NCBI RefSeq assembly: GCF_035920445.1
Contig: NZ_CP109162.1
Coordinates: 2,480,001-2,544,000 of the forward strand
DNA length: 64,000 nt
Source: Nocardia sp. NBC_01730
Lineage (GTDB): Bacteria; Actinomycetota; Actinomycetes; Mycobacteriales; Mycobacteriaceae
Direction: 5' to 3'
Numbering within the stretch: the first letter of the stretch is position 1; each line of letters opens with the position of its first letter. The position numbers and the translations under genes are program-made. The notes below the pieces were generated by a model. The model was not told where the DNA came from. It made no database searches and saw nothing but the letters and a program-made list of their open reading frames with translations. Shown piece after piece: positions 43,539-51,206 of this stretch.

Positions 43539-44123
43539 ATGCGTATCACCACTTTTCCATCGCCCCGCGCGGGTTCGCGCACCTCTCGCGTCCTGCGCGG
43601 CGCGGCAGCCGCCGCAGCGGTGCCCTTCCTCCTGGTCGCCTGCTCGTCGAACGACAAGCCGGATACCTCGAAGTCCGCGGACGCGGTGACCATCACCGAC
43701 CAGTGGGTCAAGGCGGCCGACAGCGGAATGTCGGCCGCGTTCGGCGATCTGAGCAATGGCAGCGACACACCGCGCACGGTGGTGTCGGCATCAAGCCCCG
43801 CCTCCAGCCGCATCGAGTTGCACGAGGTGGTCGCCGACGCGAACGGAACGAAAGCAATGCGCCCCAAGCCGGGCGGCTTCGTGATCCCCGCACACGGCAC
43901 GACCCGGCTGCGGCCAGGCGGCGACCACATCATGTTCATGGGTTTGAACGGACCGCTGCGCACGGGATCCGAAACGCCGGTCACACTCACCTTCGATGAC
44001 GGCTCGACCACGACGTTCACCGCCCAGGTGCGCGACTTCTCCGGCAACCAGGAGAACTACGTGCCCGACCACGCGAGCGGCGAGCACGGCACCGGAGCGC
44101 AGACCCCCGCGCACAGTGGCTGA
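43539..44123 (+). CDS. PCuAC-type copper chaperone lipoprotein
   Basis: 194 residues from the ATG at 43539. A lipoprotein signal is clear: basic N-terminus, hydrophobic core AAAAAAVPFLLVA, lipobox LLVAC. The mature part has the PCuAC (DUF461) beta-sandwich with Cu ligands in the expected order: ELHEVV, then Met in TKAMRP, then DHIMFMGL (H-x-M). Homologues hand Cu(I) to extracytoplasmic targets such as cytochrome oxidase. It would be anchored outside the membrane. The gene overlaps the Dyp peroxidase start by 8 bp, so the two are translationally coupled. Confidence 0.88.
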   Translation: MRITTFPSPRAGSRTSRVLRGAAAAAAVPFLLVACSSNDKPDTSKSADAVTITDQWVKAADSGMSAAFGDLSNGSDTPRTVVSASSPASSRIELHEVVADANGTKAMRPKPGGFVIPAHGTTRLRPGGDHIMFMGLNGPLRTGSETPVTLTFDDGSTTTFTAQVRDFSGNQENYVPDHASGEHGTGAQTPAHSG

Positions 44124-45321
44124 GCAGACCGGACCTCGACCTGCACGGATCAACCGGCGACGTCTGCTCGGCGGCGGTACCGCCGCTGCGGGCGCTGCGG
44201 GCATCGGGCTGGGCGCGGTCACGCTGACCGGACGGCACGAATCCGGAACGTCACAGGCGACGGTGCCGTTCTACGGACCGCACCAGGCGGGCGTCGCCAC
44301 CGCCCCGCAGTCGCACGCGGCCTTCGTCGCGTTCGATCTGAGGTCGGGCACGGACCGCGACGACCTCGTCGGCGTGCTGAAGATCTGGACCGACGACGCC
44401 GCCAGGCTCACCCAGGGTCGCCCCGCGCTCGCGGATACCGAACCCGAGCTCACGCGGCGCCCGGCTCGGCTGACGGTCACACTGGGCCTCGGACCCGCCG
44501 CGTTCACAGTTGCGGGCCTCGAGCACCGCAGGCCGTCCTGGTTGCGCGCGTTGCCGCCATTCGACATCGATCGGCTCGAACCGGCCTGGACCGGCGGCGA
44601 CCTGCTGCTGCAGGTCTGCGCCGACGAGGCGACCTCGGTGTCGCACGCGGTACGTGTGCTGTGCCGGAGTGTGTCCTCGCTGGTCACCGTGCGATGGATG
44701 CAGCGCGGGTTCCGCGACGCCGCCCCGGGAACGACGCCGCGCAATCTGATGGGTCAGGTCGACGGCACCGTGAATCTCACGCCCGATACCCCGGATTTCG
44801 CCCGCCTGGTGTGGGACGACGGCAGTGTCCAGTCGTGGTTGGCGGGCGGCACCTCGTGTGTGCTGCGGCGGATCGCGATGGCTCTGGACACCTGGGACGA
44901 AATCGACCGAGAGGGACGGGAACTCACCATTGGACGCACCCTCGCCAACGGTGCGCCCCTGACGGGGGCGGATGAGTTCGACGAGCCGGATTTCGCGGCG
45001 GCCGACGCGACCGGCATCCCGATCATCCCGCAGTCCTCGCACATCGCACGTGCCCATCACGCACACGACGGCGAACGGTTTCTGCGACGGGGCTACAACT
45101 ACGACGACGCACCGGCACCCGGCCGGACCTCGAACTCGGGTCTGCTCTTCGCCGCCTATCAACGCGACGTGGACGCCCAGTTCCTCCCGATCCAGCGCCG
45201 CCTCGCGGAGTTCGACGCGCTCAACGTGTGGACGACACCGATCGGGTCCGCGGTGTTCGTCCTCCCGCCCGGGGTGTCGGCGCCGGGAGGTTACCTCGGG
45301 CAGTCGCTGTTCGAGGCCTGA
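44116..45321 (+). CDS. Tat-exported Dyp-type haem peroxidase
   Basis: 401 residues from a GTG overlapping the PCuAC gene. A twin-arginine signal is present (RINRRRLLGGG followed by an Ala/Gly-rich core). The Dyp GxxDG motif is read as GQVDGT, providing the distal Asp. The proximal His and conserved tail lie in SSHIARAHHAH and RRGYNYDDA. The family uses H2O2 to oxidise dyes and phenolics; EfeB members also act on haem or iron. Folded export through Tat fits a haem-loaded enzyme. The coupling with a copper chaperone gene is a recurrent actinobacterial arrangement. Confidence 0.92.
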   Translation: MAEQTGPRPARINRRRLLGGGTAAAGAAGIGLGAVTLTGRHESGTSQATVPFYGPHQAGVATAPQSHAAFVAFDLRSGTDRDDLVGVLKIWTDDAARLTQGRPALADTEPELTRRPARLTVTLGLGPAAFTVAGLEHRRPSWLRALPPFDIDRLEPAWTGGDLLLQVCADEATSVSHAVRVLCRSVSSLVTVRWMQRGFRDAAPGTTPRNLMGQVDGTVNLTPDTPDFARLVWDDGSVQSWLAGGTSCVLRRIAMALDTWDEIDREGRELTIGRTLANGAPLTGADEFDEPDFAAADATGIPIIPQSSHIARAHHAHDGERFLRRGYNYDDAPAPGRTSNSGLLFAAYQRDVDAQFLPIQRRLAEFDALNVWTTPIGSAVFVLPPGVSAPGGYLGQSLFEA

Positions 45322-45330
45322 CGACCTCGA

Positions 45331-46362
45331 TCAACGGTCCGCGACAGCCCGCGCGATTGCCTGGAACACCTGCTGTCGAACTCGCCGCCTCGCCCGGGTC
45401 AGCGGTGACGACTCGGGCGACGACGATGCGACCCCGAACCTGGAAAACAACGCCGTCGCATTCGACCGCTCGATACCACGGCGGGTGTTCGCGTCGACGT
45501 CCCGGTAGCTGTCGAGTCCGGCGTTGAAATAGTGGACCGCCGGTTCAGGGGCGAACGGCCAGTCGCTGCCGTAGAGGACGTGGCCCGGTTCGGCGAACGC
45601 GAGCAGCGTCGGCAACGACGCCGCACTCGAAGACAGCGCGGTGTCGAAGTAGAACCCGGCGAAGTCGTCGAGGATGTCGACCGGGCTGCGACCCGTTTGG
45701 GTGAAGATGCTCAAGGCCATGCGGTGCGAGGCATAAGGTACGAATCCACCGGCGTGGCTGAGAATGAAGCGGATCTTCGGGTATCGACGACGAATACCAT
45801 TTCGAACCAGCAGATATGCCGCCCTGGTCGTGTCGAGGAGGAAGTCGGCGGCGAAGGGTGGAACGCCGGGCACGGCCGGCGAAGGCAGCTCAGCGGGATG
45901 GACGAGTGCGACGGCCGACCGCTCATCGAGGACACCGAACAGCTCGTCCTGACCTTCTTCCCCCAGGTAGGTGCCGCGGGAGTTGCCGAGCAGGACAACA
46001 CCGTCGGCATGGAGTACGTCGAGGGCTCGTTCGGCCTCGACGGCGGACGCGGTCACGTCGGGCAGCGGGACGGTGGCGAAGAATCCGAACCGGCCGGAAT
46101 CATTACCGGCCAGCTCAGCCGCGTAGTCGTTGACCGAACGGGCAAGCGCCGCTGCTTCGCCAGATTCTGTCAGGAAAGTCGTGCCGGGAGTCGAGACCGA
46201 CAGAACGGCCGAGGCGATACCTGCCTCCGCCATGAACCGCCGCGCCGCATCCGCACTCCACTCGGGCAGGTCGCGCCCACCAGCCGCGGTGATGCCATGC
46301 GTTCGCAAGGCTTCGCGATAATCCGGCGGGATCAGGTGTTGATGCACGTCGATACGGTCCAT
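45331..46362 (-). CDS. Amidohydrolase of the ACMSD family
   Basis: A 343-residue TIM-barrel metal hydrolase. DVHQHLIPPDYR gives the HxH metal site, HPAEL the mid-barrel His, ILSHAGGF the next His, and YGSDWPFAPE the conserved Asp. Family members decarboxylate or hydrolyse aromatic ring-cleavage products (ACMSD, OMPDC, resorcylate decarboxylase). Its place in an island of aromatic-degradation genes fits that role. A truncated Tat-exported relative lies at 48676-49164. It starts three bases after the stop of the aldolase remnant. Confidence 0.85.
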   Translation of the reverse strand: MDRIDVHQHLIPPDYREALRTHGITAAGGRDLPEWSADAARRFMAEAGIASAVLSVSTPGTTFLTESGEAAALARSVNDYAAELAGNDSGRFGFFATVPLPDVTASAVEAERALDVLHADGVVLLGNSRGTYLGEEGQDELFGVLDERSAVALVHPAELPSPAVPGVPPFAADFLLDTTRAAYLLVRNGIRRRYPKIRFILSHAGGFVPYASHRMALSIFTQTGRSPVDILDDFAGFYFDTALSSSAASLPTLLAFAEPGHVLYGSDWPFAPEPAVHYFNAGLDSYRDVDANTRRGIERSNATALFSRFGVASSSPESSPLTRARRRVRQQVFQAIARAVADR

Positions 46363-46365
46363 CGG

Positions 46366-46575
46366 TCACACCGTAGCCTCGCGAGCCTCGCGAGCCTCGC
46401 GACGAGCACCGATGTCGAGCGCGATGTCGACGATCATGTTCTCCTGCCGGCCGACCATACCGCCACGCTCGCCAACGACCTCAACGGCGACAACGGCGAT
46501 CTTGTGACGCGACTCCTCGCCGTTGACCCGGCGGCGCCGGAGTTTCATCCGGTCGGCCATTGACTCTCTCCACAC
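46366..46575 (-). pseudogene. Remnant tail of a 4-hydroxy-2-oxovalerate aldolase-like gene
   Basis: The C-terminal two thirds read EVVGERGGMVGRQENMIVDIALDI. This strongly recalls the C-terminus of DmpG/HsaF/MhpE aldolases (GRRGMVGGQEDMIVDVALDL). The rest of the ~340-residue enzyme is missing. The first 25 codons have a different, basic composition and may come from the deletion junction. The aldolase normally ends a meta-cleavage pathway, so the remnant supports past loss of pathway genes here. A 9-bp triplication marks its end. Confidence 0.5.
46376..46402. repeat. Three tandem 9-bp units
   Basis: GCCTCGCGA is repeated three times head to tail, encoding the Ala-Arg-Glu run at the end of the aldolase remnant. 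This is typical replication slippage. Confidence 0.8.
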
Positions 46576-46588
46576 TCTTGATGATTCA

Positions 46589-46617
46589 TTGACGTTCTGA
46601 TGAAATAATCATACTGT
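46589..46617 (+). promoter_or_regulatory. Sigma-70-type promoter with operator in the spacer, upstream of the hydroxylase
   Basis: TTGACG (46589-46594) and TACTGT (46612-46617) are separated by 17 bp, a canonical housekeeping promoter. The spacer contains CTGATGAAATAATCA (46597-46611), a near-palindrome that recurs at 52107 upstream of the hydrolase gene. A repressor bound here would block RNA polymerase. Transcription would begin near 46624, which rules out the earliest in-frame start codon of the hydroxylase at 46616. Confidence 0.6.
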
Positions 46618-46690
46618 GGTGGCCGCTCCGGGAACAACCCCCAAGGTTTGCCATCCGGGTCGACAACCCCCAATGACGAGAGGTCTCGAC

Positions 46691-48265
46691 GTGACCGTCC
46701 AGCACTCCTACGATGTCGCGATCGTCGGCTACGGCCCGGCCGGCGTGACTGCCGCGAATTTCCTCGGCCAACTGGGCGTCGAGGTCGTCGTTATCGAACG
46801 AGACGCGTCCATCTACAGCCGGGCCCGAGCGATCGCGACCGACGAGGAAGTCATCCGCATCTGGCAGCGGCTCGGTGTGGCGGAGCGCCTCAAACAGGAC
46901 ATGCTGACGGAAAAACCGCTCGAGTTCGTCGACCACACGGGCCGATCGTTCCTGAATTTCCTTCCCGCGCCGCGCGGCAACGGTCACCCCACGCAGTTGT
47001 TCATATACCAACCCGCACTCGAGCAGGTGCTCCGTGATGGAGTCGACCGGTGTCCGAACGTGGAAGTCCTTCTACAACATGAATGCCTGCGCACTCGTCA
47101 GGACGATAACGGTGTCGAATTGCTCATCGCCGACCTGGGTGTGGACGCCTTCAAGCGCGTTCGCGCGTCGTATGTGATCGCCGCCGACGGCGGCTCTAGC
47201 CCGACCCGAGGCCTGCTCGGGATCGGTTTCGAGGGCCGGACCTATGAGGACCGCTGGGTCGTCATCGACACCGAGGTCATCAACGAATGGCCCACCCACG
47301 ATCGACTGCGCTTTCATTGCAACCCCGAACGGCCTGCCGTGGACTGCCCCACCCCACTCGGTCATCACCGCTGGGAGTTCCCCGTCCTGCCCGGTGAAGA
47401 CGAAAAGGAACTCGTCACCGACACCGCCGTGTGGCGACTGCTCAACGCCCAGGGCATCACCGCCGATGAAGTCGAAATTCTGCGGGCCGTCGTCTACAGC
47501 CATCACGTCCGGTTCGCCGACCGGTGGCGCGTAGGCCGCATCTTTCTGGCCGGAGACGCCGCGCACGTCATGCCGCCGTGGATCGGGCAAGGCATGGCCG
47601 CCGGGGTTCGCGACGTGGCGAACCTGTGTTGGAAGATCGCCGCAGTGGTCACCGGTTCGCTACCCGAGAGCGTCCTCGACAGCTACGAGGTAGAGCGTCA
47701 ACCGCACGTCCGCAAGGTGACCGAAGCAGCCGTTTTCTTCGGTCGCGTCATCACCGAGCGGCGTCGGCCGGTGACCGCCGCACGAAATGCCTCCTTCCGC
47801 ATAGCCTTGCGGCTTCCTTTCGTCGGCGACTACCTACGCAGCGCCAAATGGTTTCCCCCCGCCCACTATGCGAAGGGGTTCCTTTCTCCGTCGAAGCATG
47901 CGGCGGTGGGGCATTTGCCGCCGCAGCCCTGGGTGCTGGATGAGGTCGGCGACCGTGGGCGACTCGACGATGTGACCGGGTCGAGGTGGCTGTTGATCCA
48001 GGTCGGAGCAGCTCGCCCCTGGCCGGAGTGGGCCGCCGCCGGCGTAGCCACGATGGAGCTCCGACCTGCGGGAATGTCGATATCCACCGGAGCCGCCGTC
48101 GATATCGACAACACCCTGATCACCTGGATGCGCCAGCACGGCGCAACAGTTCTCGCTCTGCGGCCCGACGGGTTCGTCTACGCCGCCGCCGGTGCGAACG
48201 AGATGTTGGCGCCGCCACCCGAGAGGCTGCGCGCGGCAGCTGAAATACACCGCCCAACAGCCTGA
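46691..48265 (+). CDS. MhpA-type FAD-dependent aromatic hydroxylase
   Basis: 524 residues from the GTG at 46691, which has GAGAGG seven bases upstream; earlier in-frame starts lie at or before the promoter's start point or lack a ribosome site. The FAD-binding GxGxxG is IVGYGPAGVTAA near residue 15. DGGSSPTR is the DG motif, and GRIFLAGDAAHVMPPWIGQG is the GD motif, all as in group A flavoprotein hydroxylases. Overall layout matches 3-(3-hydroxyphenyl)propionate hydroxylase, which ortho-hydroxylates phenols with NAD(P)H before ring cleavage. It is transcribed apart from the dioxygenase operon but has a related operator. Confidence 0.85.
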   Translation: MTVQHSYDVAIVGYGPAGVTAANFLGQLGVEVVVIERDASIYSRARAIATDEEVIRIWQRLGVAERLKQDMLTEKPLEFVDHTGRSFLNFLPAPRGNGHPTQLFIYQPALEQVLRDGVDRCPNVEVLLQHECLRTRQDDNGVELLIADLGVDAFKRVRASYVIAADGGSSPTRGLLGIGFEGRTYEDRWVVIDTEVINEWPTHDRLRFHCNPERPAVDCPTPLGHHRWEFPVLPGEDEKELVTDTAVWRLLNAQGITADEVEILRAVVYSHHVRFADRWRVGRIFLAGDAAHVMPPWIGQGMAAGVRDVANLCWKIAAVVTGSLPESVLDSYEVERQPHVRKVTEAAVFFGRVITERRRPVTAARNASFRIALRLPFVGDYLRSAKWFPPAHYAKGFLSPSKHAAVGHLPPQPWVLDEVGDRGRLDDVTGSRWLLIQVGAARPWPEWAAAGVATMELRPAGMSISTGAAVDIDNTLITWMRQHGATVLALRPDGFVYAAAGANEMLAPPPERLRAAAEIHRPTA

Positions 48266-48304
48266 TTCACCCAATCCACCGACAAGGGCGCGGCGGACAG
48301 ATGC

Positions 48305-48652
48305 TCACCGGCAGCATGCCCAACCACAACCTGCCGCTCGCCGCGAACGCCGGGCACTGCATGTTGTCGGCATCTCATCGAGAACCGATACCGAGATGGG
48401 CATGCCCAGAATTGTTGCGACGACGAGGATTATCGCGGAGACGATAGGGGCGGTGACTGCGACGATGCCCCATTTCCTCAACAGTGTGCGCAGTCGCGAA
48501 ATCGGACTGGGGGGATAATGCACATACCAGGGGCCGTACTCGGTCGGAGTGAATCCGAGCGCCGCATCCACCATGCTGTGGATGATCATGGCGCCAGTGA
48601 ACCCGGCCAGCAGCACCGGACAGGTACTCACCCGCCTGGTTTTCGCTGCCAT
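48305..48652 (-). CDS. Small two-span membrane protein, unknown
   Basis: 115 residues from an ATG that has GAGAGGAG eight bases upstream, a good ribosome site. Two hydrophobic segments are visible: LLAGFTGAMIIHSMVDAAL and VAVTAPIVSAIILVVATIL. Between them lies a conserved-looking loop GFTPTEYGPWYVHYPPSP. No family recognised. It follows the truncated amidohydrolase gene by 23 bp on the same strand, so the two may once have formed an operon. Confidence 0.5.
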   Translation of the reverse strand: MAAKTRRVSTCPVLLAGFTGAMIIHSMVDAALGFTPTEYGPWYVHYPPSPISRLRTLLRKWGIVAVTAPIVSAIILVVATILGMPISVSVLDEMPTTCSARRSRRAAGCGWACCR

Positions 48653-48675
48653 TGGACAAGCTCCTCTCACAACGG

Positions 48676-49164
48676 TTATCCGAGAACTATTCGGCGGTTG
48701 CGTGTTTGGTTGTCGGGCTCGATCTGCATGATGACCCGGATACGGTCAGCGAACTCCGCGGCACTCTCGTCCGAACCGGCCGACATCGCCGGCAGGACCG
48801 CAGTCCGGAGTTTTGGTCGGCAACGGTAGATATGGGAGTAATCCTGCCACTCCGACCGTGAGCCGCCGTAATAGTCCATGAATGCCAGTGCCTGCTCCGG
48901 CGACCAGTCGGGTGTCGGGTACCCGCCGATGGTGAAATGGCCGTGGTCCAGCAGCGCGGCCCGGTAGTCCGGAGGCAAGAAATGCGCGTGCAGGTCGATC
49001 CGGTACGTACCGGAGGGCGCTGGCTGCCGAGTTCGCGCGGGAGTGGCCTCGGCGATCGGCGCCGACGTTGCCGAAGCCGAGAGGCCGAGAGTTCCGGCGG
49101 CGGCACTGCCCAGAATTCGACGTCGACTCATCGTCGGGGAAGGCTGCGAAGGGAAGGCGTTCAC
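48676..49164 (-). pseudogene. Truncated Tat-exported amidohydrolase
   Basis: The first ~95 residues comprise a Tat signal (MSRRRILGS plus hydrophobic stretch) and the start of an ACMSD-family barrel: IDLHAHFLPPDYRAALLDHG, then PDWSPEQALAFMD. This aligns well with the intact amidohydrolase at 45331-46362. After FMD the similarity stops; the remaining ~65 residues have no counterpart and the frame ends. Only the first metal motif (HAH) is left, so no activity is expected. A fusion joint or deletion is the simplest explanation. Confidence 0.6.
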
Positions 49165-49307
49165 AAAGTCTCACTTTCAAAATCCGGGAAACGGTGTGGA
49201 GAGGCCGAAGGACTGGCCGATCTCAGCGGGGTGCGGCGGACTGAGTCGACAGTGCGAGACAAGACGAAGCCGACTGTTGCGAAGACCACATCGGCCCACA
49301 GAGCGCT

Positions 49308-49331
49308 GTATCTGATAGTTTCCTCAGATAC
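49308..49331. promoter_or_regulatory. Perfect inverted repeat upstream of the TetR gene
   Basis: GTATCTGA (49308-49315) and TCAGATAC (49324-49331) are exact complements separated by 8 bp. The site lies 36 bp before the TetR start, between divergent genes. TetR regulators typically bind such dyads and autoregulate, so this is the best operator candidate. Confidence 0.6.
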
Positions 49332-49366
49332 GATTTTCGTAACGATTTCGAATGGAAGAGGGACCG

Positions 49367-50005
49367 ATGACCGCCGAACCCGTCACGCGCAACCGCATCG
49401 ACCGGCGCCGCGAGCGCACCCGCAACGCGCTGCTGGCGGCGGCGCGTGGGTTCTTGGCGGAGGGGCGTTCCGCGGTGAGCATCCAGGAGATCACCGACGC
49501 GGCGGATGTCGGTTTCGGTTCCTTCTACAACCACTTCGAGTCCAAGGAGCAGTTGTTCGACGCGGCGGTGCGCTCGGCGCTGCAGGTCTACAGCGAGATG
49601 CGCGATGCCATCGTGGCGCTGTACGACGACCCGGCCGAGGTGTTCGCGGTCAGCTTCCGCATGACCGGCCGCCTGCAGCGGCAGGTTCCGGAGATCGTGC
49701 GGGTGGTGCTCAACTCCGGCATGTCGGTCATGCTGCGCGATGAGGGCTTGGCCCCGCGCGCCCGCCGCGACATCATGGCCGCCCAGGAAGCCGGCCGGTT
49801 CGAGCCGATGGACCCGGACATGGCGATGATGGCCGCAGGCGGGGCCCTGCTGGGGCTGCTGCAGCTGCTGGATGCCCGTCCGGACGCCGACGCCGACGCT
49901 CTGTCGGACGAGATGACCTTCCACGTGCTGCGCATGTTCGGCATGAACAAGCGGTCCGCGCAGAAGCTGACCTCCGGACCGGTGCCCCCGCAGCCGCAGT
50001 TGTGA
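49367..50005 (+). CDS. TetR/AcrR family transcriptional regulator
   Basis: 212 residues from the ATG at 49367, behind a GAAGAGGGA ribosome site. The DNA-binding domain is typical: RTRNALLAAARGFLAEG, SIQEITDAADVGFGSFYNHF, ESKEQLF. The C-terminal ligand-binding half is helical with Met/Ala-rich segments. It is convergent with the dioxygenase/hydrolase operon and adjacent to it, a common place for its repressor. A strong palindrome, a likely terminator, separates them. Confidence 0.9.
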   Translation: MTAEPVTRNRIDRRRERTRNALLAAARGFLAEGRSAVSIQEITDAADVGFGSFYNHFESKEQLFDAAVRSALQVYSEMRDAIVALYDDPAEVFAVSFRMTGRLQRQVPEIVRVVLNSGMSVMLRDEGLAPRARRDIMAAQEAGRFEPMDPDMAMMAAGGALLGLLQLLDARPDADADALSDEMTFHVLRMFGMNKRSAQKLTSGPVPPQPQL

Positions 50006-50007
50006 CC

Positions 50008-50041
50008 GACTGTCCATCACCGGATCCGGTGATGGACAGTC
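50008..50041. terminator. 34-bp perfect palindrome between convergent genes
   Basis: The 17 bases from 50008 are exactly complementary to the 17 that follow, centred on CGGATCCG. It starts 2 bp after the TetR stop and lies 20 bp beyond the hydroxylase remnant on the other strand. It could terminate both transcripts, although no long T-run follows. Confidence 0.75.
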
Positions 50042-50061
50042 CTTCGTCTCGGTCACCGTCA

Positions 50062-50181
50062 CTACTTCGGTTCGCGTTCCAGCACCAGCACGCTCACCCC
50101 ACGCCGCCCCAGCAGATTCGCGAGGGTGAGCCCGGTGGGGCCGAGGCCGACGACCACCACGTCGTAGTCCGCATCGTTCAT
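50062..50181 (-). pseudogene. N-terminal remnant of an MhpA-type hydroxylase
   Basis: A 39-codon frame whose ATG overlaps the dioxygenase stop (ATGA). It reads DVVVVGLGPTGLTLANLLG and RRGVSVLVLERE, the FAD-binding start of an aromatic hydroxylase, then stops. The other ~500 residues are gone. The overlap shows that an intact hydroxylase gene was once the next gene of this operon. The complete hydroxylase at 46691 is a different locus. Confidence 0.75.
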
Positions 50182-51206
50182 CGCGATAGTCCCCCCGCGA
50201 GCTGAGGAACAGTGATCTCCGGCGCCGCCGCGGCACGAACCGCCTGGCGGAATTGGGCGAACTTGTCCAGCACGGTCTCCCCCACGGTGGTGTGACCCCA
50301 GATGCTGATGTCCTGGTAGGTACTCGGCTCCCAAGTGGATTCGAGCTCGGGGCCGATGACCACCGGGTTCCAGCCGACCTCGAGCTCGAACCCGGACGGG
50401 GTCACGCAGTAGTAGGACAGTTCACGGTCATTGGTGTGCTGTCCGACCGACCACGCCATACGGAAACCGAGGTCGGTAACCCGCCCGAAAGAGGCGAGCA
50501 TGTCGTCCAACGTCGCGGACTGGATGTTGATGTGCTGTACCCGGGTTCGGATCGGATCGATCTTGATCCCGCGGAGGTTGGCGATGGCGCTCGAGTGATG
50601 GCGCTCGTTGACCCGCAGGAACCGGATCTTCATCGTCAACCCGGAGACATTCTCATCGATATAGTCCGTCAGACGCGAATCGAACACAGTGTGGTAATAA
50701 CCGCGCATCGCCTCCGGCTCGCGGGACAGGATCGCGACATGCCCCATACCCGCCTCGCCGGTTACCCACCCCGAGCTGAGCATTCGTAGCGGCTCGGGCG
50801 TGGTCACCGGAACGGTGAAGATTTCCTGCGCGATACCCTTCGGCCCAGGAAACCGCCACAACCGCTCCACGCCACGCAGGGCGGCCTCTTCCCGAGCACC
50901 TTCGATGAGCGGGACGCCACGGTCGACGATCCGGGCGACGACGCGGTCGAAGGTGTCATGGTCGTCTACATGCCAACCCAGGGCCATGACGTCCTCGGCG
51001 GAGCCGCGCTGGATGAGGAATCGGCAAGCACGGTCGTCCAATCGGAAACGCAGGCCGTCGGCCCCGAGCTCGTCCACATGCAGCCCGATGGCCTCGGCCC
51101 CGAACCGTCGCCAGTCGGTCAGCCGCGCCGACTGCGCCACGACATAGCCCAGGTGGACCGCGCCGAAGACCGATTCGCCGGTGTTGGGCCGCAGAAAGCC
51201 GTTCAT
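50178..51206 (-). CDS. Type I extradiol (catechol meta-cleavage) dioxygenase
   Basis: 342 residues from the ATG at 51206. Two tandem vicinal-oxygen-chelate halves. The Fe(II) ligands can be read as His156 (GMGHVAIL), His225 (RVQHINIQ) and Glu276 (PSGFELEVGWNP). The N-terminal half LGYVVAQSARLTDWRRF is typical of BphC/HsaC/MhpB-like enzymes acting on bicyclic or substituted catechols. It overlaps the hydrolase end by 4 bp and the hydroxylase remnant start by 4 bp, a tight operon. It should open catechol rings to give a meta-cleavage product for the neighbouring hydrolase, which is now broken. Confidence 0.88.
   Translation of the reverse strand: MNGFLRPNTGESVFGAVHLGYVVAQSARLTDWRRFGAEAIGLHVDELGADGLRFRLDDRACRFLIQRGSAEDVMALGWHVDDHDTFDRVVARIVDRGVPLIEGAREEAALRGVERLWRFPGPKGIAQEIFTVPVTTPEPLRMLSSGWVTGEAGMGHVAILSREPEAMRGYYHTVFDSRLTDYIDENVSGLTMKIRFLRVNERHHSSAIANLRGIKIDPIRTRVQHINIQSATLDDMLASFGRVTDLGFRMAWSVGQHTNDRELSYYCVTPSGFELEVGWNPVVIGPELESTWEPSTYQDISIWGHTTVGETVLDKFAQFRQAVRAAAAPEITVPQLAGGLSR

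Noticed and set aside
46366..46575. TetR N-terminus (RRRVNGEESRHKI resembles one)
   Set aside because: No helix-turn-helix follows, while the remaining two thirds match an aldolase C-terminus better.
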